DNA of 64,000 nt from Candidatus Binatia bacterium (GTDB lineage Bacteria; Desulfobacterota; Binatia; HRBIN30; BPIQ01). Both the position numbers and the translations under genes were made by a program. Shown one piece after another: positions 19,664-28,150 of this stretch. Where the stretch lies: the NCBI GenBank assembly GCA_026004195.1, contig BPIQ01000002.1, positions 124,001 to 188,000 on the forward strand, in the 5' to 3' direction. The number at the start of each line of letters is the position of its first letter. Within the stretch, counting starts at the first letter, position 1. A model generated the notes under the pieces. The model saw only the letters and a list, made by a program, of their open reading frames with translations. It ran no database searches and had not been told where the DNA came from.

Positions 19664-19959
19664 GGCCGAAGACCTCCTTTCCCCGAAGCCATGCGCTCGC
19701 GGAGGGCTCGGATCTCCGAGCGAACATAGCAGTCGCGGCAGGTCACCCATCGCTCCGCGTCGACGAGCCTCAGGTAGGTCGTCGGTTTCTCTCCGTCCTC
19801 TCCGGCGACGGAGACGGCTTCCACCGCACCGCCCACCAGCACGTAGTAGTCGACGAGCCACGTTTCGCGCGTGTGCATCGTCTCCCGGACCGCCCTACCG
19901 CAGTGCGTGCAGCGCAAACCCGGGGCTGCGCGATCCTGCCCCTGGCTCACGAGCCCCAT
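19660..19959 (-). CDS. Small zinc-ribbon-like protein
   Basis: 99 residues with two CXXC pairs (LRCTHCGRAV and VTCRDCYV) that would bind one zinc. Between them is a conserved-looking DYYVLVGGAVEAVSV stretch. It may be a nucleic-acid or protein-binding adaptor, but no named family is recognised. Stop and start overlap (ATGA) with the DUF493 gene, and it follows the PBP1A gene by 40 bases, so it is part of that operon. ATG 19959 is the first in-frame ATG before the CXXC. Confidence 0.7.
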   Translation of the reverse strand: MGLVSQGQDRAAPGLRCTHCGRAVRETMHTRETWLVDYYVLVGGAVEAVSVAGEDGEKPTTYLRLVDAERWVTCRDCYVRSEIRALRERMASGKGGLRP

Positions 19960-19999
19960 TCTAGCCCAAAAGGGCGGCAGGGCCACGGCCAAGGTGGCC

Positions 20000-22096
20000 T
20001 CAGCGCTCGCCCGTCGAGATCCCACGTCCCGGGACGGGACCGAGCAGCCACTCGAGGAATTCGTCCCGCCGCGGGTCCAAGCTCTCGGGGGGCGGCTCCG
20101 AGCCTCGCCGGAAGACCTCGAGCACGGCACCGGGCGAGCCGGGGAGCACCCGGCGGCCCGTTCTGCGGTCGACGTGCACGAGACTCACGTCCGGCGGGAC
20201 CGGAAAGTCCGAGATGGGCGTGTCCGCGAGCGCCTCTTTCATGAAGCGAGCCCAGATCGGCGCGGCGACGCGCCCGCCCGTTTCTTTCCGTCCGAGCGTC
20301 CGCCGGTCGTCGTAGCCCACCCAGACTCCCGCCACCAGTTCGGGCGTGTAACCCACGAACCAGGCGTCGTAGAAGTCGTTCGTGGTGCCCGTCTTGCCGG
20401 CGGCGATCCGCCCGAGCGAACGCGCGCGGGTACCGGTGCCCCTGCGGATCACGTCCTCGAGGATCGAGGTCACCTGATAGGCCGTCGAAGGGGCGAGTAC
20501 GCGCCGTCTTCGGGGGGAAGCTTCGAAGATGGTGCGCCCCTCGTGGTCGACGATCTTCGTCACGAAAAGCGGCTCCGCCCGAACCCCACCGCTCGCGAAA
20601 ATCCCGTAGGCCGCGACGAGCTCGAGAAGCGTGACCTCGCCCGAGCCGAGTGCCAGGGAAAGGTTCGGCTCGAACCGCCGCCGGAATCCGAGTCGTCGCA
20701 GGTGGGCGAGCAGGGTGCCGATCCCCACCCTGCGGGCGAGCTTCACGGTCGGTACGTTGCGGGAAAAGGTGAGCGCTTCGCGGAGGGTGATCGGGCCGAG
20801 AAACTCCTCGTCGTAGTTCTGCGGCATCCACCAGTGGTCTCCGTCGCGGAACGCGACGGGCTCGTCGACGACGACCGAAGCCGGGCTCGAACCCCGCTCG
20901 AACGCGGCCGAGTACACGAACGGCTTGAAGGCGGAGCCGGGCTGCCGCAGAGCCTGCGTGGCCCGGTCGAAGGGGCTCCTCCGGTAGTCGTACCCCCCGA
21001 CGAGGGCGAGCACCGCGCCGCTACCCACCTCGAGCGCCACGAGAGCCCCTTCCACTTCGGGCTCCGAGCCTTCTTTTCCGCCGTGGCGGCGGTGGAGCTC
21101 TTCGAGACCCGCCCGAAGCGCCTTCTCCGCGGCCTCGACGAGCCGCAGGTCCGCCGCCGTGTAGACCCGCCACCCCCCTTCGTAGAGCCGCTTGCTTCCG
21201 TACCGGGCCTCCAGGATGCGGCGGACCTCGTCCACGTAGTAGGGAGCGGCGAAAAGCCGGCCCCGGGGCGGGGCGAAAACCAGGGGCTTTCGGGCCGCTC
21301 GCGCCGCTTCCTCTTCGGTGACGAAGCCCGCTTCGACCATGCGCCGGAGCACGTACCGCTGTCTCGCCTTGGCACGCGGCCAGTGCGAGAGGGGGGAGTA
21401 GCGACTCGGGGCTTGCGGCAAGCCCGCGAGCAGCGCCGCCTCGGCCAGGCCCAGATCCTCCACCGGCCTACCGAAGTAGCGCAGCGACGCCGCGGCCACT
21501 CCGTACGCCCCCGCGCCGAGGTAGATGTGATTGAGGTAAAGCTCGAGGATCTCGTCCTTCTCGAAAGCCGACTCGAGACGCAGAGCGAGGAGGATTTCCT
21601 TGAGCTTCCGGCGGTAGCTCCGGCGCGGACTCAAGAGGATCGATTTCACCACTTGCTGCGTGATCGTGCTCCCGCCCTGGAGAGAGCCGCCGCTCGTGAG
21701 GTTGTGCCAGGCCGCCCTCAGGATCCCGGCGAGGTCGACTCCCGGGTGCCGGTAGAAGTCTTCGTCCTCGGCGGCGAGGAAAGCCCGGCGGACGACGAGC
21801 GGGATTCGCTCGATCGGAACGTAATACCGCCGCTCGACGAAGAACTCTCCGAGCACCGTGCCGTCCCGAGCCAGGACCTGCGTGGCCAGCGGGGGGCGGT
21901 AGTCGGCCAGACGGCCGAGTTCCGGAAGCTCGACGGAGCGAATCGCGTAGAAGGAGACGGCGGCGAATCCGAAGGCGACGGTCGCGAGCAACGCCGCCGC
22001 GTAGAGGAGGACTCTCGCTACCTCGAGGCCGGCCCGGAAGAGGTCCCGGACGACGTTCGCGGAGGTTTCTCTTCCAGGGTCGGAAGAAGAAGCCAT
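20000..22096 (-). CDS. mrcA: Class A penicillin-binding protein 1A
   Basis: 698 residues with one N-terminal membrane helix (LLYAAALLATVAFGFAAVS). The glycosyltransferase domain (GT51) has the catalytic Glu in AAEDEDFYRHPG (~110) and QGGSTITQQVVK. The transpeptidase domain has the Ser-Lys motif in PGSAFKPFV (~385), SRN in TFSRNVPT and KTGT in AGKTGTTNDFYDAWFVGY (~567). It polymerises and cross-links peptidoglycan in the periplasm. All catalytic motifs are present. It follows an ACT-domain gene by 34 bases on the same strand. The ribosome site before ATG 22096 is weak. Confidence 0.94.
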   Translation of the reverse strand: MASSSDPGRETSANVVRDLFRAGLEVARVLLYAAALLATVAFGFAAVSFYAIRSVELPELGRLADYRPPLATQVLARDGTVLGEFFVERRYYVPIERIPLVVRRAFLAAEDEDFYRHPGVDLAGILRAAWHNLTSGGSLQGGSTITQQVVKSILLSPRRSYRRKLKEILLALRLESAFEKDEILELYLNHIYLGAGAYGVAAASLRYFGRPVEDLGLAEAALLAGLPQAPSRYSPLSHWPRAKARQRYVLRRMVEAGFVTEEEAARAARKPLVFAPPRGRLFAAPYYVDEVRRILEARYGSKRLYEGGWRVYTAADLRLVEAAEKALRAGLEELHRRHGGKEGSEPEVEGALVALEVGSGAVLALVGGYDYRRSPFDRATQALRQPGSAFKPFVYSAAFERGSSPASVVVDEPVAFRDGDHWWMPQNYDEEFLGPITLREALTFSRNVPTVKLARRVGIGTLLAHLRRLGFRRRFEPNLSLALGSGEVTLLELVAAYGIFASGGVRAEPLFVTKIVDHEGRTIFEASPRRRRVLAPSTAYQVTSILEDVIRRGTGTRARSLGRIAAGKTGTTNDFYDAWFVGYTPELVAGVWVGYDDRRTLGRKETGGRVAAPIWARFMKEALADTPISDFPVPPDVSLVHVDRRTGRRVLPGSPGAVLEVFRRGSEPPPESLDPRRDEFLEWLLGPVPGRGISTGER

Positions 22097-22130
22097 GGGA
22101 GCCGTCGGGGGAAAAGCCGTCTCGCGCGCG

Positions 22131-22676
22131 TCAAGCTCCCGCCCTCTGGAGCGAGACGTCGATATGGAGCTCGCGTGCCACTTTTTCGAGCGCTTCCCGG
22201 AGGTCCTCTTCCTTCACCGCTTCCGGAACGGCAATCCGGATCCGCATCCGGTAGATCGGCGTTCCCGTGCCCGGCTCCGGAGTCGACTGCGTGAACATCT
22301 GCTCGATGTTCGCTCCGTGGTCCGCGAGACACCGCGCCACACGGGCCACCAGCCCGGCCTTGTCGACGCCCGTGGCTTCGAGGTCGTAGAGCGCGGCTCC
22401 CGTCTCGGCCGCGTAATCCACCGGAGCGCCTTCGAGCGGTCGGACGAAGACGGTGAGGCGCTTTTCCCACTCGAGCCGCTTGCAAGCGGAGGAAAGTTTG
22501 CGCTCGAACTCCTCGCCCTCGCCCGAGACGAGCATGAGGACGGCGAACTCGCTCCCGAGAATCGTCATGCTCGAGTCCTCGAGATTCCCGTCGCATTCGA
22601 AAACGGTCTCGGCCAGGTCGGCGACGATGCCGGGGCGGTCGCGACCGATCGCGGAAAGGGCGAACCACCGCTTCAT
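22131..22676 (-). CDS. Double ACT-domain protein (GcvR-like)
   Basis: 181 residues made of two ACT domains. The first is WFALSAIGRDRPGIVADLA (residues ~3-80). The second is EATGVDKAGLVARVARCL (~98-175), ending EKVARELHIDVSLQ. The pattern fits the glycine-cleavage repressor-like (GcvR) family, which senses amino acids and affects regulators. It is not a DNA binder by itself. ATG 22676 is favoured by the upstream GGAGGGCGG. It probably shares a transcript with the PBP1A gene, with no obvious functional link. Confidence 0.85.
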   Translation of the reverse strand: MKRWFALSAIGRDRPGIVADLAETVFECDGNLEDSSMTILGSEFAVLMLVSGEGEEFERKLSSACKRLEWEKRLTVFVRPLEGAPVDYAAETGAALYDLEATGVDKAGLVARVARCLADHGANIEQMFTQSTPEPGTGTPIYRMRIRIAVPEAVKEEDLREALEKVARELHIDVSLQRAGA

Positions 22677-22733
22677 GCTACCGCCCTCCATAGCGCGGGA
22701 TTCCCCGGCGCGCAAAAAGAAGGGCAGGGGGAG

Positions 22734-22761
22734 TTGTTTCCGGGGTCGGATGCGTTATAGA
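22734..22761 (+). promoter_or_regulatory. Candidate infC promoter
   Basis: TTGTTT and TATAGA are separated by 16 bp, leaving a ~60-base leader before the infC TTG start. The -10 box is good and the -35 box is weak. Confidence 0.45.
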
Positions 22762-22827
22762 CTCGTGCCGTGTCGAGCTCCATGAGCGGTCAGGCAGGTT
22801 CGAGTCCCGAAAGCCAGGGGAGGAGAC

Positions 22828-23460
22828 TTGGGTTTCCGGCGTAGGCGTTTCGGATTCGTTCCCCCGCCGCAAGACACCCACCGAGTCAACCGCCGCATCC
22901 GGGCCTCGCAGGTTCGACTCGTGGGTCCCGACGGAAAGCAGATCGGGATCGTGAGCCTCGAGGAAGCGTTGCGGCAGGCCGAGGCGGCGCAGCTCGACCT
23001 CGTCGAGGTGGCACCCAACGCGAAGCCGCCGGTTTGCCGGCTTCTCGATTACGGCAAGTTCAAGTACCAGGAGCACAAAAAAGAGGTCGAGGCCCGCAAA
23101 AAGCAGTCGGTCACGAGCGTCAAGGAGCTCCGGCTCGGTTACCGCACCGACACGCACGACCTCGAGCGGCAAATCCAGAAGGCGCGCGAATTCCTCGAGC
23201 AGGGAGATCGCGTGAAGTTCTCGCTCCGGTTTCGCGGCAGGGAGCTCGCCTACCAGGACCTCGGCCGGGAAAAGCTCCTGGCCGTGTGCGAGGCGCTCAA
23301 GGACATCGCCCAGGTCGACGGTACCCCGAAGATGGAGGGACGGATGATGGGCGTCGTCCTCGCACCGCTCAAGAAAAAAGGCGCGGCGAAGCCCAAGCAA
23401 GCCGAACCCGCCGCGGAGAGCGCACCCGGGGAAGCGCGCCCCTCAGGCCCTGGGGGGTAG
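22828..23460 (+). CDS. infC: Translation initiation factor IF-3
   Basis: 210 residues with both IF-3 domains. The N-domain is HRVNRRIRASQVRLVGPDG to LDLVEVAPNAKPPVCRLLDYG. The C-domain is VKELRLGYRTDTHDLERQI to KMEGRMMGVVLAPLK. The tail is Ala/Pro-rich. IF-3 binds the 30S subunit and checks start codons. The start is TTG, preceded by AGGGGAGGAG at correct spacing. A non-ATG start is typical of infC and allows autoregulation. The usual rpmI-rplT partners are absent. Instead its end overlaps the convergent purN end by 18 bases. Confidence 0.95.
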   Translation: MGFRRRRFGFVPPPQDTHRVNRRIRASQVRLVGPDGKQIGIVSLEEALRQAEAAQLDLVEVAPNAKPPVCRLLDYGKFKYQEHKKEVEARKKQSVTSVKELRLGYRTDTHDLERQIQKAREFLEQGDRVKFSLRFRGRELAYQDLGREKLLAVCEALKDIAQVDGTPKMEGRMMGVVLAPLKKKGAAKPKQAEPAAESAPGEARPSGPGG

Positions 23461-24081
23461 GACCTTCACCTTCCTGCCGCGGATCTCCAGTCGCCCCTCG
23501 GCCCAGAGCCGCACGGCCTCGGGGTAGAGTTCCTGCTCGAGGAGACGCACCCGGGCCGCGAGCGTTTCGGGAGTGTCGTCCTCGAGCACCGGGACCGTAC
23601 CCTGGAAGACGATCGGCCCGTGGTCGTACTCCTCGTCGGCGAAGTGCACGGTGCAACCCGTCACCCGCACCCCCGCCTCGAGCACGGCGCGGTGCACGCG
23701 GTCCCCGTAGAAGCCCTTTCCGCTGAAGGCCGGCACGAGCGCGGGGTGTACGTTGAGCACGCGGCCTTCGTAGCGGCGGCGAAGCTGGAACGGAGAAAGG
23801 AATCCGGCCAGGAGCACGAGGTCGAACTCGAATCGGGCGAGTTCCGCGTGGAGCGCGTCGTTGAACTCGTCGACGCCGGCGTACCGCTTGCGCGGGACGA
23901 CCCGCACGGGAATGCCGGCCGCCCGGGCCCGTTCGATCCCGTAGGCGTCTTCTCGAGAGGAAACGACCACGACGACGCGAGCCGCGAGGCGCCCGGCCCG
24001 GATTCGGTCGAGGAAGTTCTGGAGCGTGGTGCCGCTGCCGGAAAGCAACACGGCCAGCCTGACCGCTTCCGAACCCGCCAT
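23443..24081 (-). CDS. purN: Phosphoribosylglycinamide formyltransferase (PurN)
   Basis: 212 residues of the formyltransferase fold. The phosphate-binding start is LAVLLSGSGTTLQNFLD. The catalytic triad region is VLNVHPALVPAFSGKGFYG (Asn, His), with GCTVHFADEEYDHGPIV (Asp). It transfers a formyl group from 10-formyl-THF to GAR, the third step of purine synthesis. The length is normal. The gene stands alone, convergent with infC and divergent from the M28 peptidase gene 84 bases away. Confidence 0.94.
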   Translation of the reverse strand: MAGSEAVRLAVLLSGSGTTLQNFLDRIRAGRLAARVVVVVSSREDAYGIERARAAGIPVRVVPRKRYAGVDEFNDALHAELARFEFDLVLLAGFLSPFQLRRRYEGRVLNVHPALVPAFSGKGFYGDRVHRAVLEAGVRVTGCTVHFADEEYDHGPIVFQGTVPVLEDDTPETLAARVRLLEQELYPEAVRLWAEGRLEIRGRKVKVLPPRA

Positions 24082-24165
24082 GCTGCGAGCCTAAACACGA
24101 GGATCGCCCCGCGGGCAAGAACCCGGGTGGCTCTTGCGGAAGCGTTCTGGTAAACCCGCGCGGCG

Positions 24166-25362
24166 GTGACCTTTTCCGAGATCTTCGACGTCCTCCTCGT
24201 GCCCCGAGAAAACGGGTCGGCAGCGCTGGGCGAGACGGCGCGCTGGCTCTACGAGACAGGGCGCGCTTTCGGGGCGCACGTGGAGCTCCAACCGTTTCTC
24301 TGCCGGCCCTACGTGCACCGCGCCGCGGGCTGGGGTGCGCTGGTCTGCGGGCTCGCCACGCTCGCGGCCGCCTCGAGAAAACGCTTCGGCTGGTCTTTCC
24401 TCCTCGCCTTGCTTCTCCCGCTCTACCTCTTTCTCGAGGTGGAAGCAGGGCTCGGGCCCTCGGCCCTGCTCGGGACGGTGGAGCAGGAGAACGTCGTGCT
24501 GCGCTACGAGGCACCGGAGCCGGAGCAGAAGGTCGTCCTGGGCGCTCACTACGACACGAAGACGGACCTCTTCGACCACGCCGCCCGCGCGCCGGTGCAG
24601 TTCCTGCTCGTACCCGCCTGCGTCCTCGCCCTGCTCGTCGCGGCGAGCGGCTGGCGGCGGGTGCGCAAAGGGCTCTCGGTCCGGGGGCCGCTTGCTCTGT
24701 CCGTGCTGGTGGCCGCGTACGACGTCGCGTTGTTTCTCGTGCTCTCGGGCGGAAGCTTCGTCGCCCGTCGCAGCCCCGGGGCGCTCGACGACGGGAGCTC
24801 GGTGGCTCTGCTCCTGAGACTCGCGGAAAAGCTCGGTCGCGGGGAGATTCCCCTCGAGCGGACGAGCGTGGACATCGTGTTCTTTTCCGGCGAGGAGGTC
24901 GGTCTCCAGGGATCGAAAGCTTACGTCGAACGGCTCCGCGAGCCTCTCCCCTTCGTTTTCGTCAACGCGGAGGCGCTCGGAGCCGGGCCGAGGCTCCGTT
25001 TCTTCACGTCCGACCGATCGGCGCTCCGCCGCTACGACGCCTGGATGCCGCTCGCCCGCAAGCTCGACACCGCCGCGCGGCGTGCGCTCGGAAGACCGCT
25101 CGAACCCGACGCGCTCCCCGTCACGACGGACACCCGGTCTTTTCTCGAGGCCGGCGTGCCCGCCGTCACGATCTCGTCCTACGACGCCGATCGCTGGCTC
25201 CGCGGCCTCCACTCGGCACGGGACGACCGCGAACGCATCCAGCTCGCGAGCCTCGAACGGACGCTGCGGTTCTACGAAGAGGCCCTGCGGGTGCTCGACG
25301 ACACTACTTTTGCTGCATGGGCACACCGCAGCAACAAATCGTCCCGCTGCCACCCTTTGTGA
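24166..25362 (+). CDS. Membrane-bound M28-family zinc peptidase
   Basis: 398 residues from a GTG start. Two membrane regions (~52-95) precede the catalytic part, and a further pair of hydrophobic segments (~145-195) is inserted inside it. The M28 zinc ligands are visible: His and Asp in LGAHYDTK, Asp in SPGALDDGSSVA, catalytic Glu-Glu in FFSGEEVGLQG, Asp in VTTDTRSF and His in RGLHSARDD. The family removes N-terminal amino acids or acts on peptides. The inserted membrane segments suggest an active site close to the membrane. The last 59 bases overlap the antisense microgene at 25304-25420. Confidence 0.85.
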   Translation: MTFSEIFDVLLVPRENGSAALGETARWLYETGRAFGAHVELQPFLCRPYVHRAAGWGALVCGLATLAAASRKRFGWSFLLALLLPLYLFLEVEAGLGPSALLGTVEQENVVLRYEAPEPEQKVVLGAHYDTKTDLFDHAARAPVQFLLVPACVLALLVAASGWRRVRKGLSVRGPLALSVLVAAYDVALFLVLSGGSFVARRSPGALDDGSSVALLLRLAEKLGRGEIPLERTSVDIVFFSGEEVGLQGSKAYVERLREPLPFVFVNAEALGAGPRLRFFTSDRSALRRYDAWMPLARKLDTAARRALGRPLEPDALPVTTDTRSFLEAGVPAVTISSYDADRWLRGLHSARDDRERIQLASLERTLRFYEEALRVLDDTTFAAWAHRSNKSSRCHPL

Positions 25363-25420
25363 CGATCACCTGCGCTCCGCATTTCGTGCAGACGTAGATC
25401 TTGCCGATCTGGTTCGGCAT
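25304..25420 (-). CDS. Desulforedoxin-like microprotein 1
   Basis: Only 38 residues: MPNQIGKIYVCTKCG then a spacer and ICCCGVPMQQK. The spacing CXXCG..CCG-PM matches desulforedoxin or the N-terminal domain of desulfoferrodoxin, which bind one iron through four Cys. An extra Cys makes a CCC run. GGGGAGGTAG lies before the ATG. It follows the crotonase gene (stop 25447) by 26 bases and overlaps the M28 gene antisense. A second copy of the family is at 28844-28987. It may be an electron carrier or metal-binding protein. Confidence 0.78.
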   Translation of the reverse strand: MPNQIGKIYVCTKCGAQVIVTKGGSGTICCCGVPMQQK

Positions 25421-25446
25421 GGCTCGCTACCTCCCCGGCCGCCTCC

Positions 25447-26193
25447 TCAAGCTCCGACGAAGCGCGGGCGGCGGCCGCTCATGAACGAACGAATGCCCTC
25501 TTTCCTGTCGCGGGTGGTCTGGAGGAGAACGTAAAGGTCGTCCTCGAGCCGCAACCCCTGCTCCAGGGTGAGTTCGAGGCCGCGGTAGACGGCTTCCTTG
25601 GCGAGCCGCAGAGCGAGCGGCGCCTTCGCCGAGAGTTCGGACACGAGCCGCCGGACTTCCCCTCGCAGAGCGGAGGCGCGACAGACCCGGCTCACGAGCC
25701 CCGCCCGAAGCGCCTCGGCCGCCCCGACGGGCCGCTCGCGCAGCATCATGCCGAGCGCTCGGCTCGGGCCGACGAGCCGCACGAGCCTCTGGATCGCTCC
25801 GAACCCGAGACCCCCGGCGTCTCCCGGACCGGGAAAGAAAAAGCGTGCATCCGCGGACGCTACGCGCAGGTCGCAAGCCAGCGCGAGCTCGCACCCCCGG
25901 GCCGCGGTCCTGCCTCGCAGCACGGCGAGCACGGGCTGGGGAAGGGAGGCCACGGCACGCACGCAATCCACGAACCGCCTCTCGGACTCCTCGATCCCGA
26001 GGCAAAAATCGCGCGCGGACGGCATCAAGACGACCACGCAGAGCTCCGGGCGAAACCGCAGCTCCTCGGCCTCGTCCGAGAGCCGCTGCGCGTCCGCCTC
26101 GGAAAGCCGCTCGGGGAGTCGCAGCCAGACGGCTTTCCCACGGTCTTCCCTCGCGATCCCCGAAGAACGAGCTCCGCGCCCTCCCCGCTTCAT
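25447..26193 (-). CDS. Divergent enoyl-CoA hydratase/isomerase family protein
   Basis: 248 residues of the crotonase fold: VVLMPSARDFCLGIEESER, LRGRTAARGCELALACDLR, GFGAIQRLVRLVGPSRALG, AAEALRAGLVSRV and an ending KEGIRSFMSGRRPRF. The Glu in GCELA is kept. The second catalytic region, normally PEVxxGxxPGxGGTQ, reads PGPGDAGGLGFGAIQ, so hydratase chemistry is doubtful. It starts inside the stop of the acyl-CoA ligase gene (ATGA), so the two are coupled. It could be a hydrolase, an isomerase or a non-catalytic partner. Confidence 0.82.
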   Translation of the reverse strand: MKRGGRGARSSGIAREDRGKAVWLRLPERLSEADAQRLSDEAEELRFRPELCVVVLMPSARDFCLGIEESERRFVDCVRAVASLPQPVLAVLRGRTAARGCELALACDLRVASADARFFFPGPGDAGGLGFGAIQRLVRLVGPSRALGMMLRERPVGAAEALRAGLVSRVCRASALRGEVRRLVSELSAKAPLALRLAKEAVYRGLELTLEQGLRLEDDLYVLLQTTRDRKEGIRSFMSGRRPRFVGA

Positions 26194-27749
26194 CGGCCGG
26201 CAGCGTTTCGTTCGGCGAGCGCCCGCAACTCCCGGCGCAGGAGCTTGCCGAGAGGACTTTTGGGAAGCTCGGGAACGAGGAAAACGAGCTCGGGCTTCTT
26301 GAAGGACGCGAGCCGAGCCCGACAGAACTCCTGCAGCTCCTCGGGCGTGACGCGGGCACCGGGCTTCGGGACGACGAAGGCCACGACCTTCTGCCCCCAT
26401 TCCACGTCCGGGACGCCGACCACGGCAGCTTCGTCGACGGCGGGGTGGGACCCGAGAACGGCTTCCACCTCCGCGGGGGCGATGTTCTCCCCGCCACGGA
26501 TGATGATGTCGTCCTTCCGTCCCGCGAGGTAGAGGTAGCCCTCGTCGTCCACCCAGGCCATGTCGCGGGTGGGAAGCCATCCCCCTTCTCTCAGGGGAGA
26601 ATCGGCACCCGCGTAGCCTTTCATGACGCGCGGCGTCCGAACCCAGAGCTCCCCCACCGTGCCGGGCGGCACCTCCTTCCCTTCCTCGTCGACGATCCGC
26701 ACCTCCACGTCCGGCAGCGGCCGGCCGATCGAGGAGAGCCGCCGGAGTTTTCTCTCGATTTCTTCGGGCGTTCCCTCGAGCCGATGGTCCTCGGGCCCGA
26801 GAAGCGTGAGCGTCGACGTCGTTTCCGTCTGCCCGAAGGCGTTCACGAACCCCACGGTCTTCGGAAAGCGCTCGATGGCCTCGCGGATCACCGGGAGCGG
26901 CATCGGGGCACCGCCGTACGAGAGGACCTCGAGGCTCCGGAGGTCGGCGCGGTCGAACTCCGGGTGGCCGAGAATCTGCTTGAGCATCGTCGGGACGACG
27001 AAGGCGTGGGTCACGCGAAAGCGCGTCACGGCATCGAGCCAGCTTTTGGGTTCGAACTGCGGGAGAAGGACGAGGCGCCGGCCCGTGAAGAGCGTCGTCA
27101 TGACGTTCGTCATTCCGGCGATGTGGTAGAGGGGGACGCAGAGGAGAGCCGTCCCTCTGGGCGTGCCGTCGGCGAGCTCGACGTTGTTGCAGACGTAGAC
27201 GGTGAAGTCCCCGTAGGTCAGGAGCACGGCCTTGGGCATGGCCGTGGTACCGCTCGTGTACATGAGAACCGTCGTCTCCTCGTCTTCCACGTCCACTTCG
27301 GTGAACTCCGGGGACGCCGCCGCCACCATGTCTTCCAGGCCGGGAAACTCGCCCTCGGGGGATTCCAGGCAGACGATCTTTCGCACGCCAGAAATCTGTT
27401 CGCGGAGAGAGCGCACCACGGGGAGATAACGCGCGCCCACGAGGAGCACGGCCGTGCGGGCCGCCTCGATCATGTAGCGAAGCTCGGGGGGCTTGGCCCG
27501 GTAGTTCAGCGGAAGGAAGACGCCGCCGAGAGCAGCGGTCGCGAAATACGCCTCGACGTACTGGTGGGAGTTCGTCTGGAGGACGGCCACCGTGTCGCCC
27601 CGGCCCACGCCGAGCTCGCGTAGAGCGTTGGCCGTGCGCCGGATGCGCTCCCAGAGTTTTCCGTAAGTCAGGCGTACGGACCCGGAGACCAGGATTTCCT
27701 GGTCGGGAAACATCTGGGCCGGGATGCTGACGAAGTTCGACGTGTTCAC
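26190..27749 (-). CDS. AMP-forming acyl-CoA ligase/synthetase
   Basis: 519 residues of the ANL superfamily. Phosphate loop MYTSGTTAMPKAV (~162), YGGAPMPLPV, FGQTETTSTLT, then GWLPTRDMAWVDDEGYLYL, the hinge GRKDDIIIRGGENI and the C-terminal catalytic Lys in LPKSPLGKLLRREL. It activates a carboxylic acid to the acyl-AMP and then the CoA thioester. The substrate is not visible. The following crotonase and desulforedoxin-like gene suggest a small acyl-CoA degradation or modification unit. Start ATG 27749, with no strong ribosome site (GGAGGAAACC at moderate distance). Confidence 0.93.
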   Translation of the reverse strand: MNTSNFVSIPAQMFPDQEILVSGSVRLTYGKLWERIRRTANALRELGVGRGDTVAVLQTNSHQYVEAYFATAALGGVFLPLNYRAKPPELRYMIEAARTAVLLVGARYLPVVRSLREQISGVRKIVCLESPEGEFPGLEDMVAAASPEFTEVDVEDEETTVLMYTSGTTAMPKAVLLTYGDFTVYVCNNVELADGTPRGTALLCVPLYHIAGMTNVMTTLFTGRRLVLLPQFEPKSWLDAVTRFRVTHAFVVPTMLKQILGHPEFDRADLRSLEVLSYGGAPMPLPVIREAIERFPKTVGFVNAFGQTETTSTLTLLGPEDHRLEGTPEEIERKLRRLSSIGRPLPDVEVRIVDEEGKEVPPGTVGELWVRTPRVMKGYAGADSPLREGGWLPTRDMAWVDDEGYLYLAGRKDDIIIRGGENIAPAEVEAVLGSHPAVDEAAVVGVPDVEWGQKVVAFVVPKPGARVTPEELQEFCRARLASFKKPELVFLVPELPKSPLGKLLRRELRALAERNAAGR

Positions 27750-27776
27750 GAGGGTTTCCTCCGGTCACCAAGGTGC

Positions 27777-28150
27777 GCCGCGTGTTCGGGAACGGCACCG
27801 GCGGTCATCGAGGACGTCCGACCGGCGGGTTCCCGCCCCGCCCCCGGACGCGACGGAGCGCGTCCCTCCGCGTGGACGTGTTCGCGAACGGTCCCGGCGG
27901 TCCTGAACGACATCCGACGGGCGCGTCCCCCCGCCCCTGGACGCGACGGAGCGCGTCCCTCCGCGTGGACGTGTTCGCGAACGGTCCCGGCGGTCCTGAA
28001 CGGCATCCGACGGGCGCGTCCCCCCGCCCCGGACGCGACGGAGCGCGTCCCTCCGCGTGGACGTGTTCGCGAACGGTCCCGGCGGTCGTGAACGGCATCC
28101 GACGGGCGCGTCCCCCCGCCCCGGACGCGACGGAGCGCGTCCCTCCGGAC
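27777..28150. repeat. ~92-93-bp tandem repeat array (about four copies)
   Basis: Units begin with the palindromic core GGACGCGACGGAGCGCGTCC (7-bp arms). The GGA within that core recurs at 27855, 27948, 28040 and 28132, giving periods of 93, 92 and 92 bp. A degenerate part-copy lies at 27777-27850. Each unit also holds GTGTTCGCGAACGGTCCCGG and CATCCGACGGGCGCGTC. Because 92 is not a multiple of 3, the encoded peptide changes from unit to unit. The array lies inside the 3' end of the crotonase gene. Confidence 0.9.

Noticed and set aside
27777-28150. CRISPR array
   Set aside because: The whole ~92-bp unit is repeated, including the would-be spacers, and no cas genes are present.
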